From Diospyros lotus (lineage: Eukaryota; Streptophyta; Magnoliopsida; Ericales; Ebenaceae): 64,000 nt of DNA. A program made the position numbers and the translations under genes. Shown here piece by piece: positions 9,557-19,852 of the stretch (positions are counted from its first letter, which is position 1; each line of letters starts with the position of its first letter). The notes under the pieces are model-generated. The model was not told the DNA's origin, did no database searches, and saw only the letters and a list, made by a program, of their open reading frames with translations. The DNA lies in the NCBI RefSeq assembly GCF_014633365.1, contig NC_068340.1:15727879-15791878 (forward strand), written 5' to 3'.

Positions 9557-9874
9557 CCCTTTTATGTTCTCTCTCTGAATACAATATAAAACTTTCTTTC
9601 CTTACTGGATCATCAAGTTTCAGCAGAGCTATCAGCTACGGAGTTCCCTTTCGGGTTGCGTCGGCCGCCGGTCGACCATCTTGCGGCCAACACCTTTAAA
9701 GTTCAATGAAATAACTTCGGCCATCATTATATTTTCCAAAATAAAAGATACATCCCCTGTTGTTATAATATTTAAATAAATTAATTATTTTTTCCTTATA
9801 ATTTAATCACTCGCCCCCTTTTCTCCCGAAAATGACATGTTTGGTACGAGCATAAGCTACTCAAATTACCATTT
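9557..9874. other. Upstream region of the possible small gene, then AT-rich spacer
   Basis: 9640-9690 is CpG-rich (GCGTCGGCCGCCGG...), unlike the AT-rich flanks, and could be promoter or 5' leader for the minus-strand frame at 9556. Beyond about 9720 I see only AT-rich spacer. A TTTGGTACGAGC string near 9840 resembles MITE tips, but no partner was found. Confidence 0.35.
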
Positions 9875-10351
9875 TTTAAGTTAATACCATATTTGGTATT
9901 GTTACATAGGTGGGATACATTATATAAAGGATAAAAATATCCGATGAATGTGTGATAAACTTGTGTCATTTTGTCCCAAGTACAAATTTATCCCACACAG
10001 CGGGATTGAACTTTTGCACTGTTGTGGCAATTTTGCCCTCTTAATATGACCAACAACCCCCCTTCCTTTTTTTTCCTTGAACACCTTTTGTCCCTATTTT
10101 TTCCCTTTCTCTTTAAGTTAATACCATATTTGGTATTGTTACATAGGTGGGATACATTATATAAAGGGTAAAAATATCCGATGGATGTGTGATAAACTTG
10201 TGTCATTTTGTCCCAAGTACAAATTTATCCCACCCCAGCGGGATTAAACTTTTGCACTGTTGTGGCAATTTTGCCCTCTTAATATGACCAACAACCCCCC
10301 CTCTCCTTTTTTTCCTTGAACACCATTTTGTCCCTATTTTTTCCCTTTCTC
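9875..10351. repeat. Tandem duplication, two copies of about 237 bp
   Basis: 9875-10111 and 10112-10351 are nearly identical head-to-tail copies, each starting TTTAAGTTAATACC and ending near TTCCCTTTCTCT. Each copy contains the opposing strings GTGGGATA and TATCCCAC, an internal short inverted pair. The few differences (substitutions and one- to three-base indels) point to a fairly recent duplication. The short open frames inside are shadows repeated in both copies. Confidence 0.9.
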
Positions 10352-10570
10352 TAGTTTCTTTTGTCTTCTTTTTATGCCACACCATCTTCATTTACACTTC
10401 TAATTTATGAAAAATTGCAACAATAACAATTACACATACCAACGGTAGATGTAAAAAGATAAATCAATTTTTAATTTATTTTTAAAAACCAAATAAATAA
10501 ACAACAAAAATGAATCATTTCTTGCAAAACACAATAATAACAGTCATATGTATATAAAAACATAACCATA
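10352..10570. other. AT-rich spacer
   Basis: No gene, RNA gene or element end is recognised between the tandem duplication and the LTR that begins at 10571. Confidence 0.6.
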
Positions 10571-11240
10571 TGTTGTGGGGTGCCCTAAAAAATTTTAAAA
10601 AATCCTATGTATACTTGAAAACTCGAATGATTCTTGAGAATCTCCCTAGCCGAGAGTTTTTCGGAGTTTTGGATAGTCTCCCGGAGTGGTCAACCCTCAT
10701 ACTTTGCAAAGCCCGAAAACTCCTCATAGTCATCTGAGCCTAAGTTACCCAGCAAACACTCATTAAGACGCCTTCACCCCAAAGATATCTTCAGACTCTC
10801 CGACCTCACTTGATGCATCATCTCAGAAAGTCTGAGGACTCTCATCCGTGGATCCTATCAAATATTTATAAATATCTACCCACTCCATAGCATTAGGGTT
10901 TTTGCAACCTGTGTAGACTTTCACATTCTCTCTCAAACCTTGGTCTTGAAGACTTAAGACTCTAGACTACACTCTACCTATCGATAAATTACTCTCTCGA
11001 AAACCTACAATTTACATATAACTCACACATCATCTGCATTCTTGCATATTTTCTTATTTCGAATGCTAGTGTATGACTTAGGCATCGGAGGGCCCGCATG
11101 GAGAAGATCCTTGCGTGCCTTCTGACTACCTCTGTGATTGTAGACTCATCTAGGATAACAATCCCCAAAGGCTACCTAAAGGTTTCCCATGAAGACTCTT
11201 TGGGACCCTCTTATCCTTGGTATTGAGTGTATATTTTGAT
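10571..11240 (+). mobile_element. Gypsy-type LTR, copy 1 (right end uncertain)
   Basis: It starts TGTTGTGGGG and shares with the LTR at 16211 the same start and a body rich in AGTCTCC, GGAGT and GAAGACTT motifs, in matching order. A leader-like region with TATTTATAAATA follows. A weak primer-site-like TTGGTATTGAGTG occurs near 11218, so the LTR may end just before it. No target duplication was found. Confidence 0.5.
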
Positions 11241-11650
11241 GATTGACATGTATGAATGTGATATACATTTATATTTTATGTACTAACAAAGCATGAAGCA
11301 TTCATAAGGCTTACAAAGTTGTTCTCTAGTGCTTTCATGACACAAGTTATATGTGGAAACTTATTATATATATATATGAAGATTTTATTATATATGGAAA
11401 CAAGCTTTTAGAGAGTTTTCTAGAAATTTGAGTATTTGAGCTATGTATGGAAAGTTCAAAGAGAGTTCCTAGAATGGAAAGTCTAGAAGATATATATATA
11501 TATATATATATGGAATTCTTGTTCATATATGGAAAGTTCAAAAGAAATATATGGAAGTTTTTGAAAAATTTGAGTAGTTCTCTATATGAAGTTGCCATAT
11601 ATGTAACTTGGCGACATGACATTGTTAACATGGCATTTTTGATGACATGG
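11241..11650. repeat. Low-complexity TATATGGAAA-rich repeats up to the gap
   Basis: Variants of ATATATGGAAAGTTCAAA recur (about 11345-11600) with a pure TA run near 11490-11510. Open frames here on either strand are low-complexity artefacts, and those that cross the N run are not real. Confidence 0.7.
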
Positions 11651-11750
11651 NNNNNNNNNNNNNNNNNNNNNNNNNNNNNNNNNNNNNNNNNNNNNNNNNN
11701 NNNNNNNNNNNNNNNNNNNNNNNNNNNNNNNNNNNNNNNNNNNNNNNNNN
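11651..11750. other. Assembly gap of 100 N
   Basis: Exactly 100 undetermined bases, the usual size for a gap of unknown length. The coding frame of the carrier gene on the right runs straight into it, so exons may be missing from the assembly. Confidence 1.
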
Positions 11751-12354
11751 TGCCCCTTTGATTCCTTCTGCTTTACTTCACATGAAATACTCTGTTCAGC
11801 CATGTATGGACATGAACAAGTAAAAACTTTGACCTCTTCACCAATTGCGTGAAGCCGCTTTTTACTAGCTCTGAAAGGACTCGGAAAAGCCTGAACAAAG
11901 CCATTAAACAGCAACAACCATGAGACTGCAAATTCCAAGCAACTGGGGCAAGTTCCATCTGCATTGCCAACATCCTCTTTCAACCCTCTGTTGGGTGTGT
12001 CAATCTTTTGCCCATTACTTCCACAATTTGGTGAAAAAATTCCCAAGGGAGCCTTAATAGAAACCCTTGTCAGGAAACCGAAACCCTTTTTTTTCTCATC
12101 ACTAGCGACAGTGTGATAACTCTTTTTCTCCACAGAACACATCTGAACCTTACTCCCATTCTCGGCACCGCTGCAAGTGGACTGTTTTGCAAACACTTCA
12201 AGGCTATTATTATCAGTCCCATTCTCCCGTCCAGGCCAACAAAACTCAATCTCTTTGGCTGCCTTCCTTATTCCAGATTCAAGCGGCAAAAGGGCATCCT
12301 TAACAAGTTTAATTGAATTAAAGAGGGCTCCACAGGGTCATTCCCAGAAACCAT
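11751..12354 (-). pseudogene. SAMTL: 5' exon of SAMTL-like mitochondrial carrier, frameshifted and cut by gap
   Basis: Minus-strand translation matches the N-terminal region of the plant S-adenosylmethionine transporter-like protein (Arabidopsis At2g35800), a long member of the mitochondrial carrier family with a large N-terminal extension. From an ATG at 12354 the frame gives MVSGNDPVE. One base then appears to be missing, because the family continuation (LFNSIKLVKDALLPLESG) lies in another frame and stays open to the gap. Further landmarks are IRKAAKEIEFCW, KAPLGIFSPN and CPSCLEFAVSWLLLFNGFVQAFPSPF. Residues up to about 190 of a family length near 820 are present; the EF-hand-like and carrier repeats are absent. 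Either this is a pseudogene fragment, or a working gene with a base error and missing sequence in the gap. Confidence 0.72.
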
Positions 12355-12889
12355 CCCTAAATTACCCACTTCTAACCACTCTTAATTATATCACTTCTCA
12401 ATAGAATCACAAGAAATTCGTTCAATCAAAATTCAACCTCAAGCTCACAAAATCAGAGCTCGTTAATCTCCTGACCACAGTTCCAGAAGTGAACCTACAG
12501 TTTCAGACATGAGCTGATGAAGAAAAAAAATACCCAACAAAGACACACCCCCCGCAAAAGATGAAAACTCTAATTGAGACCGTCTGTACAGCTATCTTGA
12601 GAGCAATCCAAGCGTGTATACATATATCTATATATACATATATATATACAAAAATTGGAGATGAAAACTATACAGTGTACCTAATCTGATTTCTGAAGCA
12701 CAAATTCAAGTACAGCTAAATATTACCGGATAAATCTAAAGAAGTCATTCGTTTTTCTAATTTTTTTTTTTTCCTTCTCCCCTCTATATCTGTTTTACAG
12801 AGTTCAGAGAAGAAATCTGAAAGGCGAGAGAGACATACAGTTACGAGAGCAGAGGAGGAGGGCGATCAAGATCATTTCCATTTTCCATT

Positions 12890-12923
<34 letters not shown>

Positions 12924-12960
12924 TTTATTCTCCTAATCTTATGAGATTATCCAATACTGG
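12355..12960 (-). promoter_or_regulatory. Putative 5' leader and promoter of the SAMTL-like gene
   Basis: Upstream of the ATG on the minus strand lies noncoding DNA with a (GA)n run at 12905-12922 (CT-rich in gene sense) beside a (TA)n run at 12890-12904. Such pyrimidine-rich leaders and TA/CT microsatellites are common around plant gene 5' ends. No exact start site can be placed. Confidence 0.45.
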
Positions 12961-13790
12961 CATGAAACCGGTGCGGTCACTCCTCCTCTGTCATTCTAGA
13001 TATAAATAATATAATATTATTATATTATTTTTATTTAAATATAAATAAAATATTCAAATCACATTTTAATATATTTTAAAATATATAAAATAAATTCAAA
13101 TCAAATGTTGTGGTTTTGATTATTTGCCTTTAGATTTTGGATAGTTTAGAAATATTTTAAAAATTTTTATGGTTTTTTTTTCTTCAAGCACTCTCTGTCA
13201 AGAACAATGTTAATTAAGTTAATTAATTTTAAATCTAACTATAAAAAAAAAATAATCTAAAAATTCACATAGCTCTTTGAGGATGGGTTTCCATGTGGAT
13301 AGGCCTCTCGATAGATGAATGTGATCCAGTATTCATCCATTTATAATTGAATTGGATCTTGGATCTACACTAGATCCAAATCCATTTTTTTAACTTTTTG
13401 TTATTTTTTACAACAATTGTATATGAGCATATAAATATATGCATGCTTGTATTTAGTTATACATAACACAAAAATACATATACCTATTTGTATACAAACA
13501 AACATATATATAAACATAAATACATATAAAATATAGGTCAATGTATATATTCACTCTTTAATTTTTATTTTTTTTATTACGACATTCTCAACTTTACTTG
13601 AACCCACGTGACACACTCAATTTTATTTGGTCCAATTGCACTCATAAACCACTAATTCCACTCCATAAGAACACTTGGCCACCATCGCTCACAATGTGTG
13701 ACGTGCACTCTTGGTAAAGAGTAATAGTTATTAGCATTGATAATGTGAATTTTATTTGTAAAAAACTCAAAACTAAAAAACGAGGTAAAC
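12961..13790. other. AT-rich spacer
   Basis: Very AT-rich DNA with repeated TATAAATA-like words. The small plus-strand frame starting at 13745 has no family features. Nothing else is recognised. Confidence 0.6.
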
Positions 13791-16207
13791 TCAATTCTCA
13801 TGGGCCCCCTGATTGTTTTCTATTTTGCAAACCCTATTGTTCCTATGATGCTTCACCCCTCAGCTCTCCCAATCAACTAGTTAGGACTCCTGTTACTCGT
13901 CTCTTCCAGTGGTATTCGATCCTCGCTTTCTCGTATGTACTCTACTTTGGTTGTTTCCAAGACAAATAAATTTAATTGTTATAGTTTGACAATAACAATT
14001 TGGCGTTGTCTGTGGGAAATGGATGAAATGTCATTCACCTCAAGAAAATTTATGAAGACTGCTCAAGCAAGCATGTCGCTCCAGTTTAGCGATCCTCAGC
14101 AATATTCATGCCTAGACATGCAGCGCCTTCCCGTGGCTTAGTCTCCAAATCCTTCTGTGAATCACTAGGGAGCTTTCACGAGGCCTTTCTCCTACTATTA
14201 TGAGTCTTCCAAGGGTTTGCCCTTACTATTATGTCGGCCCTTAGGGGAAAAAACGTTCCTCCCCACCTTGTGTCATGACTATTCTTTGAAATAAAGAACT
14301 AGTTAAGGAAAGTGGGAAGGTCAGGGGAATGTGCCACCTATTGTACTCTCTAAAGACCAAGCTTAGGGGGTTGTCACTTCCTAAGCTTAAACTTGAGGAT
14401 AAAGGCCATTTCCCCAAGCGTTACCGATTCCCACGGAAGAGCACTACCTCAAAGTTTGGAATTAAAGCAATCTCCTCCTTGGGTAAAATCCCTTGGAGGT
14501 ATGTCTGCAAGAGGGTTTTATAATCAAAGGGACAGTGCCTCGGGCTTGTCAATTTTCTCAAGTATGCTCTATCCATGACTGAGCATACTCTGAAGCAAAG
14601 GGTGCCTACTAGTTCATAAATAGATGAAGCAGGAGTTAGTGAGCTGTGCAAGGTGCAGACAATAGGAGATTAATTATCAATACTCTTACAATAGCTTATT
14701 CTACAACTATTCTTGTCTCTCAGTCACTGCATCTGCCTCATTTGCCAAAAAATATTTGACGTTCAACACCAATCCCTTCAAGCCCTACGTAGGCGAGACT
14801 AAGCAATCAGCGACGACGATAGTTTCTCATATGCCTTTGCCATAAATGCTTCAAAAGGCAAAGAACTGTTGGAGCCACTAGCAGCATTATGTTGATCGCT
14901 TCAGAAACACCATACTTGAAGAGTTCGACACAAAATACTCCAAATTGCTAGCCAGAAGGCACTAGCCTACAAGCAAAGCACTCGTGTGAAGACCATACTA
15001 ATTGAAAGCTAACTCATTGTAATACGTAAACGTAGATGCATGTATCGAACCACTTAAACAAAATAGATTTGTATAAAAAAAGATAGAGTAGTTGTAGCAG
15101 GCGTGTATTATATATGTCTATATGTGTGCCTTTATTTATCTTGCAGTAACTCAGTAACAAACTAAGGAATCTGGCTTAACTCACACTAGGGAAAAACTCT
15201 CGTTGGCCAAGACCACTGAACCCCCTTGAGCTAGTTTATTGATATCTTCCTAATGTTCATTCACCAATGAATTTACATCCAGCCACTTATGCCTTACGCT
15301 CCTTATTTCTTCGATGTGCCATGATCGTGATGACCTCCAACAGTCTTGGGGGCGACTAAACTACTAACCACTTAGTCTCAAAATCATCCAACTTTTGAGG
15401 TCCACCCCTAAACAACCTAACCTTGATAGGCATTTTTTGGAGCGTCACAAACTCTTTCTTCACTCTCATGGTCTGGATATAATAAAAGCAGTGCAATAGG
15501 GAGGTAGTGGGTTCTACTCTGCACTCCTTACATAGGGTAAAAAATTCTGTCAACACAGCCCAGCCATTTGGATGTAGTTGGGTCGACACCAACATCTCAT
15601 CCTCTAAAAATTACATCCCAAACGGGTGCAATGGAAACCTAAGCCCCGCTCTTAAGTTGTCCAAATGAATTGCTATCCCACCTCCCTCAACAATGGTCGT
15701 ATATTCTATTACCTTAGGACCCCTTAGTTTCCATGATTGTGGAATGCAAAAAGATTACGCAAAGCCATCAACTATCTCACTTTTTAGGACCGAGGGTTGC
15801 ATCCATGGAGAAATGGTAATTTCAGTAGGAGGTTGGGAAGAAGCCATTTGGGTCTTTACCTCAAAGTGTTTAATTTTTTGTTGGAATGAAGTAGTCTTTG
15901 AGAGCATAAGTCTTCCGAAGACTAAGAGTCTTCGGGGCTAGAAGCAACATATGTCTCTGGGAGAATCAAAAGGCTCTCCGGGTGCTCTAAATGACTCTAA
16001 CTCTTAAGGAGAAAGGCGTAAAGTTAACCCATCTAAGACCACCGCCTATTTATAGTCCAAGTCTTCAAAAGCCCAAAAGTCACCAAAAGTCCCCCGTGAC
16101 TCATATCCAACATCTATTTAGGTTAGCATGTATCCTAGTTCTCGAATATTGGGCACTCATATTATACTTTTCTCTTTGCCTTGCAGCCAAAGGCAAGAGT
16201 GGGGAAC
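13791..16207 (+). mobile_element. Decayed Ty3/gypsy element interior (Tat-like leader)
   Basis: At 14001 stands TGGCGTTGTCTGTGGGAA, a slightly mutated form of the TGGCGCCGTCTGTGGGAA-type primer-binding site and leader found in Tat/Ogre/Athila-type plant gypsy elements. The part from about 13800 to 14000 would be the end of a 5' LTR. The following 2.2 kb has only broken frames and ends in a polypurine tract (16191-16207) before the LTR at 16211. No recognisable pol domain remains, so the interior is heavily deleted or a non-autonomous derivative. Confidence 0.55.
14001..14018 (+). promoter_or_regulatory. Gypsy primer-binding site
   Basis: TGGCGTTGTCTGTGGGAA follows an LTR-like end ...ACAATAACAATT. 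It differs from the usual plant gypsy form by C-to-T type changes, as expected from decay of methylated DNA. Confidence 0.6.
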
Positions 16208-16665
16208 TATTGTTGTGGGATATCCCTAAGAAAATCTAAAAATCCCAAAATCAGATAAGTATTTTGCATAAACCTAGATGACCCCGAGAAGTCTCCTGGA
16301 TAAGAGTCCTCCGAAAAGTCTCTAGGGTGATCAAGCCTCATCATGCTTAGCTCGAAGACTTACCCGGAGTCTTCTGGGCCCAACTCACCTAATGGCTCTG
16401 AAGAGTCTTCGGACCCACTCGAAGGATACTTATCGGGGCACTTTTACCTCGAAGATACCTCCAAGCCCTCCAGCCTCACCCGGTGCATCTTCCCCAGAGA
16501 GTTGATAGACTTTCGTCTATGGTCCCCACCAAGTGTCTATAACTACATGCCTATTCCAAGGAAAACAAACATTTTTTGGAGATCTTTTAGGCTAAACCTT
16601 TTTGACCAAACCTCCTTGAGACCATAGTCTATAAGACTTAAGAAATACCAACATTGCCATCACCA
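16191..16665 (+). mobile_element. Polypurine tract and gypsy-type LTR, copy 2
   Basis: AGGCAAGAGTGGGGAAC (16191-16207) is followed by TGTTGTGGGATATCC at 16211. The same tract and LTR start recur at 46331-46344 (AGTGGGGAGC...TGTTGTAGTG). The LTR body shows many AGTCTTC/GGAGTCT words and aligns in order with the copy at 10571. It is cut near 16665, where a coiled-coil gag-like frame begins. Confidence 0.6.
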
Positions 16666-16689
16666 TTAAGCTCGAGAACGCAGTCTTCT

Positions 16690-17400
16690 TTAGAAGCTTC
16701 CAGGGCTGTTAGGGTGACAGAGAAGGAAGCTGAGATACAGGCTGAGTTAGAGAGGTTTCACAGCTAACGACAGATGCTTGGGTTGACTTAGCCAAAGTGG
16801 GGGCAAACAGGGATAAATTCATCCAGGATTGTTTGCGCCTCAAAGATAGGCAAAGGGATTTGGAGCATAAGGTTAGGGACCTTGAAGATTACAAGGACCG
16901 AACCCACAGACTTGAGCAGGATGTTAGGAGATTAAAGGGAGAAATAGATTCCCTAAAGAATGAGGTTGAGTGGCTTGAGGGTGATTGAGAGAACAGCGGG
17001 AGTCGAGGCAACCAATACCTTGGTGATAGCGGAACATTAGTGTACCCTAGAGAAGAGGAATGATCTATACACTCAACTCCAAGAGGCGAAGAGACAAGCC
17101 AAGGAGATCGCTGGCCAATTCGAGGAGACAAACACTGATGCCACCTGAGCTACAGCGATAAAGGAATATCGGCTCTCTCTGGCGTGTTTTGAGGAAAAGA
17201 AGAGGTACGCCACGAGCTTTATAAAATATGGATTCTACTTAACTTAAGGGTATCTAAAGAGAACGCACTTGGGGATGACTATTTGGATCTTATCTTTTTA
17301 GCTAAAACGGTTAAAAAAGGTGTCCACGATTGGTAAGAGTATGGGGATCTAGACTTGGATGTGTTAAAGGATTACCTAGACACTACAATGGGGGATTTAC
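16690..17400 (+). pseudogene. Retroelement-derived coiled-coil protein, N-terminal part
   Basis: The plus-strand frame at 16700-16990 is a classical heptad coiled coil (DLEHKVRDLEDYKDRTHRLEQDVRRL within it). After a shift comes EYRLSLACFEEKKRYA and, near 17380, DYLDTTMGDL. Such SMC-like coiled-coil proteins are carried by some plant gypsy-type elements as a gag-like product. The frame is interrupted at 17400 by a copia solo LTR and resumes at 19642 exactly after the target duplication. Several stops and shifts make it a pseudogene. Confidence 0.6.
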
Positions 17401-19636
17401 TGTTAATGTTAGTGCCCTAATGCTAGATTTAGATGGCATCTGACATTTATATTTAAGGGACTAATGATGTAATCCTTGCAATATGTAATAAAATATGTTT
17501 TCATATTTAAGGCCATATCTTCATTTATAACTCTCCAATCATTAATATGAATGAGTCCTTAGATTTCTTGTTGAATGTCTTATTCTTAAATGTTAAGAAT
17601 ATGTGACAATTGACCTTTGTAATAAAGATGTCTTAATGGTTATTCCTAGTCCTTAGACTTTTCAGATGAGGACTATGATTAGTCGAGTACGAACTGGCAC
17701 ATAGATACTACCTTTGATTAGTATAAGATGCTAATGATAAAGGATGGCGAGTCGCATGCTATAATCCATGAGATGGATATAGTATACATGTGGGTAGGTG
17801 TTAGTGGAACGCTTACTGAATGTGATGCACGTGATAGATCACATGGCTCGAAGGATCTATGATCTATCACAGGCTTCAATCGTGTTATTGGTCCTTAAAC
17901 CAGAAGCAACACAGTTGTTTTGTATGTTAGTGTCAGGAATTTGCCATTGCTAAGTACCATTCAGTTATTGGGTGGGAGATGCACTGTGTGGTTCCTATGC
18001 AATGACGTATGGAGACAGATAATTGCTAATGGGATCTGTCAACCTCCGGCATGAGATGAACATCCTATGCGATCAGTAGTGGTTGTGATTGTATAAATCC
18101 ATAGCTAGGGTACACATGATTGAAAAGGTGTTTCTAATGTCAAAAGGTGTTTCGATGTGTCATCTTAATCACACCACATTAGATCTAAGCATAGCTATCG
18201 AGTTAGTGAGTTTGATCAATCCATGACTCTCACTCGATCGGGATGTTAATCGATGGAAGGATTATAGTACACGGGAATCGAAACCCCAAATAGGTTCTCA
18301 AGAAATATGACTTCGTTACTGGTAGGATCACCTTGACATAATGCTAGTTGTCACTCAAGGTCTTTCGAGTTACATAGGGAAAATGGAGAGATCTTCATTG
18401 TAGATCAAAGTGTTTGATTGGCGTCAAAGAGTTTGACGTGTCTTGATTGCTACTTAGTGATGAACCTAGAAGGTCACACGCATATCCAAGTATAGTGGTT
18501 AATTAAGTGATGAAAGTTATAATGTTCATTAACAGTTAATGATTTTTACCGGGATATTAATAACGAGAATGGTTCTCATTGGATAATTAATTCTTATATA
18601 ATATTTTATGTATAATAGTTATACATATATTATATTATATTGAGAGAATTAATATATGAAAATTAAAAGAGAATTTCCATTATCTATATAATATATCATA
18701 TATATTATATAGATGATTTCCATTGTCTATATCATCTATATAATATATTATATAGATATGAAAAGAGAATTTCCATTCTATGTAATATATATGATATATT
18801 ATTGAAAAGAAAATATGCACTTCCATTATATTTAATATATAATATATTTTATTGAAATGGGAAGAGCACTTCAAATAATATATATATGATATATTATTGA
18901 AAAGAAATAATGTACTTCCATATATATAATATATAATATATTTTATTAAAATAGAAAGATCACTTCAAATAATATATATGATATATTATATTGAAAAGAA
19001 AAATGCACTTTTATTATAGATAATATATGTGATATATTATATTGAAAATAATATGGCTATCCTCCTCTTATAAATAAGTGATCATAGAGAGAAATGGAAG
19101 TGTGAGAAACCATTTGGCCATAAGCTCTTATCCTTCTCATTGTAGTTGGAATTCTCTTAATCATTATTCCCATTTTTCTCTTGATTCCATTGTTGCTAGT
19201 GTAGCAAATCTAACCTAATAGACAGCATTAGTTTTTTGGAATCTATTTAGCTTTAATCTCCTACACTTAACTTGGCTAGCACATAAGCTAAGTTGTAGAA
19301 TTCATTCCCTACTTGGAGCTTGGACTAACTAGGCCCCTCGTGCTTTCGAGGGACGTTTCGTCTAACCAATTATTTGTTCAGAAGCTGTTGGTGTGCAACC
19401 ATTGCCATCTTGGAGAAGATTTCAACCTCTACACCGGACTACAAACCACCGTGAGGTATATATGTTAAATCCACTATGGCATGGTTTAATTTTGTTTTGC
19501 ATATGGTTATGGGAAACCAAGTCTTGTAAGGTGGTCTTGAAATTATTTTAGTTGTGTTCTTATTTATGTTTTTGAAAAAGTTTTAAAAACAATAAAACCC
19601 TTACATTAATACACCAAGAGTTGGAGTTTCCCTTCA
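17401..19636 (+). mobile_element. Ty1/copia solo LTR (2236 bp) with TTTAC duplication
   Basis: It begins TGTTAATGTTAGTGCC and ends GTTTCCCTTCA, and is bounded by TTTAC at 17396-17400 and 19637-19641, a perfect 5-bp target duplication. No internal domain is present, so two LTRs recombined. The first kilobase aligns with the copia 3' LTR at 32225. The last 450 bp align with the copia LTR end at 27618, including a hairpin (19335-19352). An AT-rich tandem array (18690-19050) enlarges it. Removing the insertion joins the coiled-coil frame to its continuation (PNPASSWSPYVPEPNLDSLT). Confidence 0.9.
18690..19050. repeat. AT-rich tandem repeats inside the copia LTR
   Basis: Units of roughly 95 bp containing ATTGAAAAGAAA, a GCACTTCCAT-like word and ATATATGATATATT recur three to four times. 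They are absent from the otherwise similar LTR at 32225, so the array expanded in this copy or was lost in the other. Confidence 0.75.
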
Positions 19637-19641
19637 TTTAC

Positions 19642-19847
19642 CTAATCCTGCAAGTTCATGGAGCCCATATGTGCCAGAGCCAAACTTGGATTCTCTTACT
19701 CCAGCAAATCCTACAACCCCTAAGAGAGATGAAAGCGATTGATGCTTTGGTCAATATTGACTTTACGTACTTTGATTTTATAGAAGAGGCTATCAGATCT
19801 GCTTAGGAAGGTGATTTTCCTAGGGTATTACTTTAACCTATGTTTCT
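19642..19847 (+). pseudogene. Continuation of the coiled-coil retroelement protein
   Basis: Directly after the TTTAC duplication the frame reads SWSPYVPEPNLDSLTPANP, a Pro-rich tail that fits onto the frame broken at 17400. It is cut again at 19852 by the next solo LTR. Confidence 0.55.
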
Positions 19848-19852
19848 TTTAC

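Noticed and set aside
11447..12289. Open frames that cross the N run
   Set aside because: Undetermined bases cannot support a reading frame. Only the part from 11751 upward on the minus strand has family similarity.
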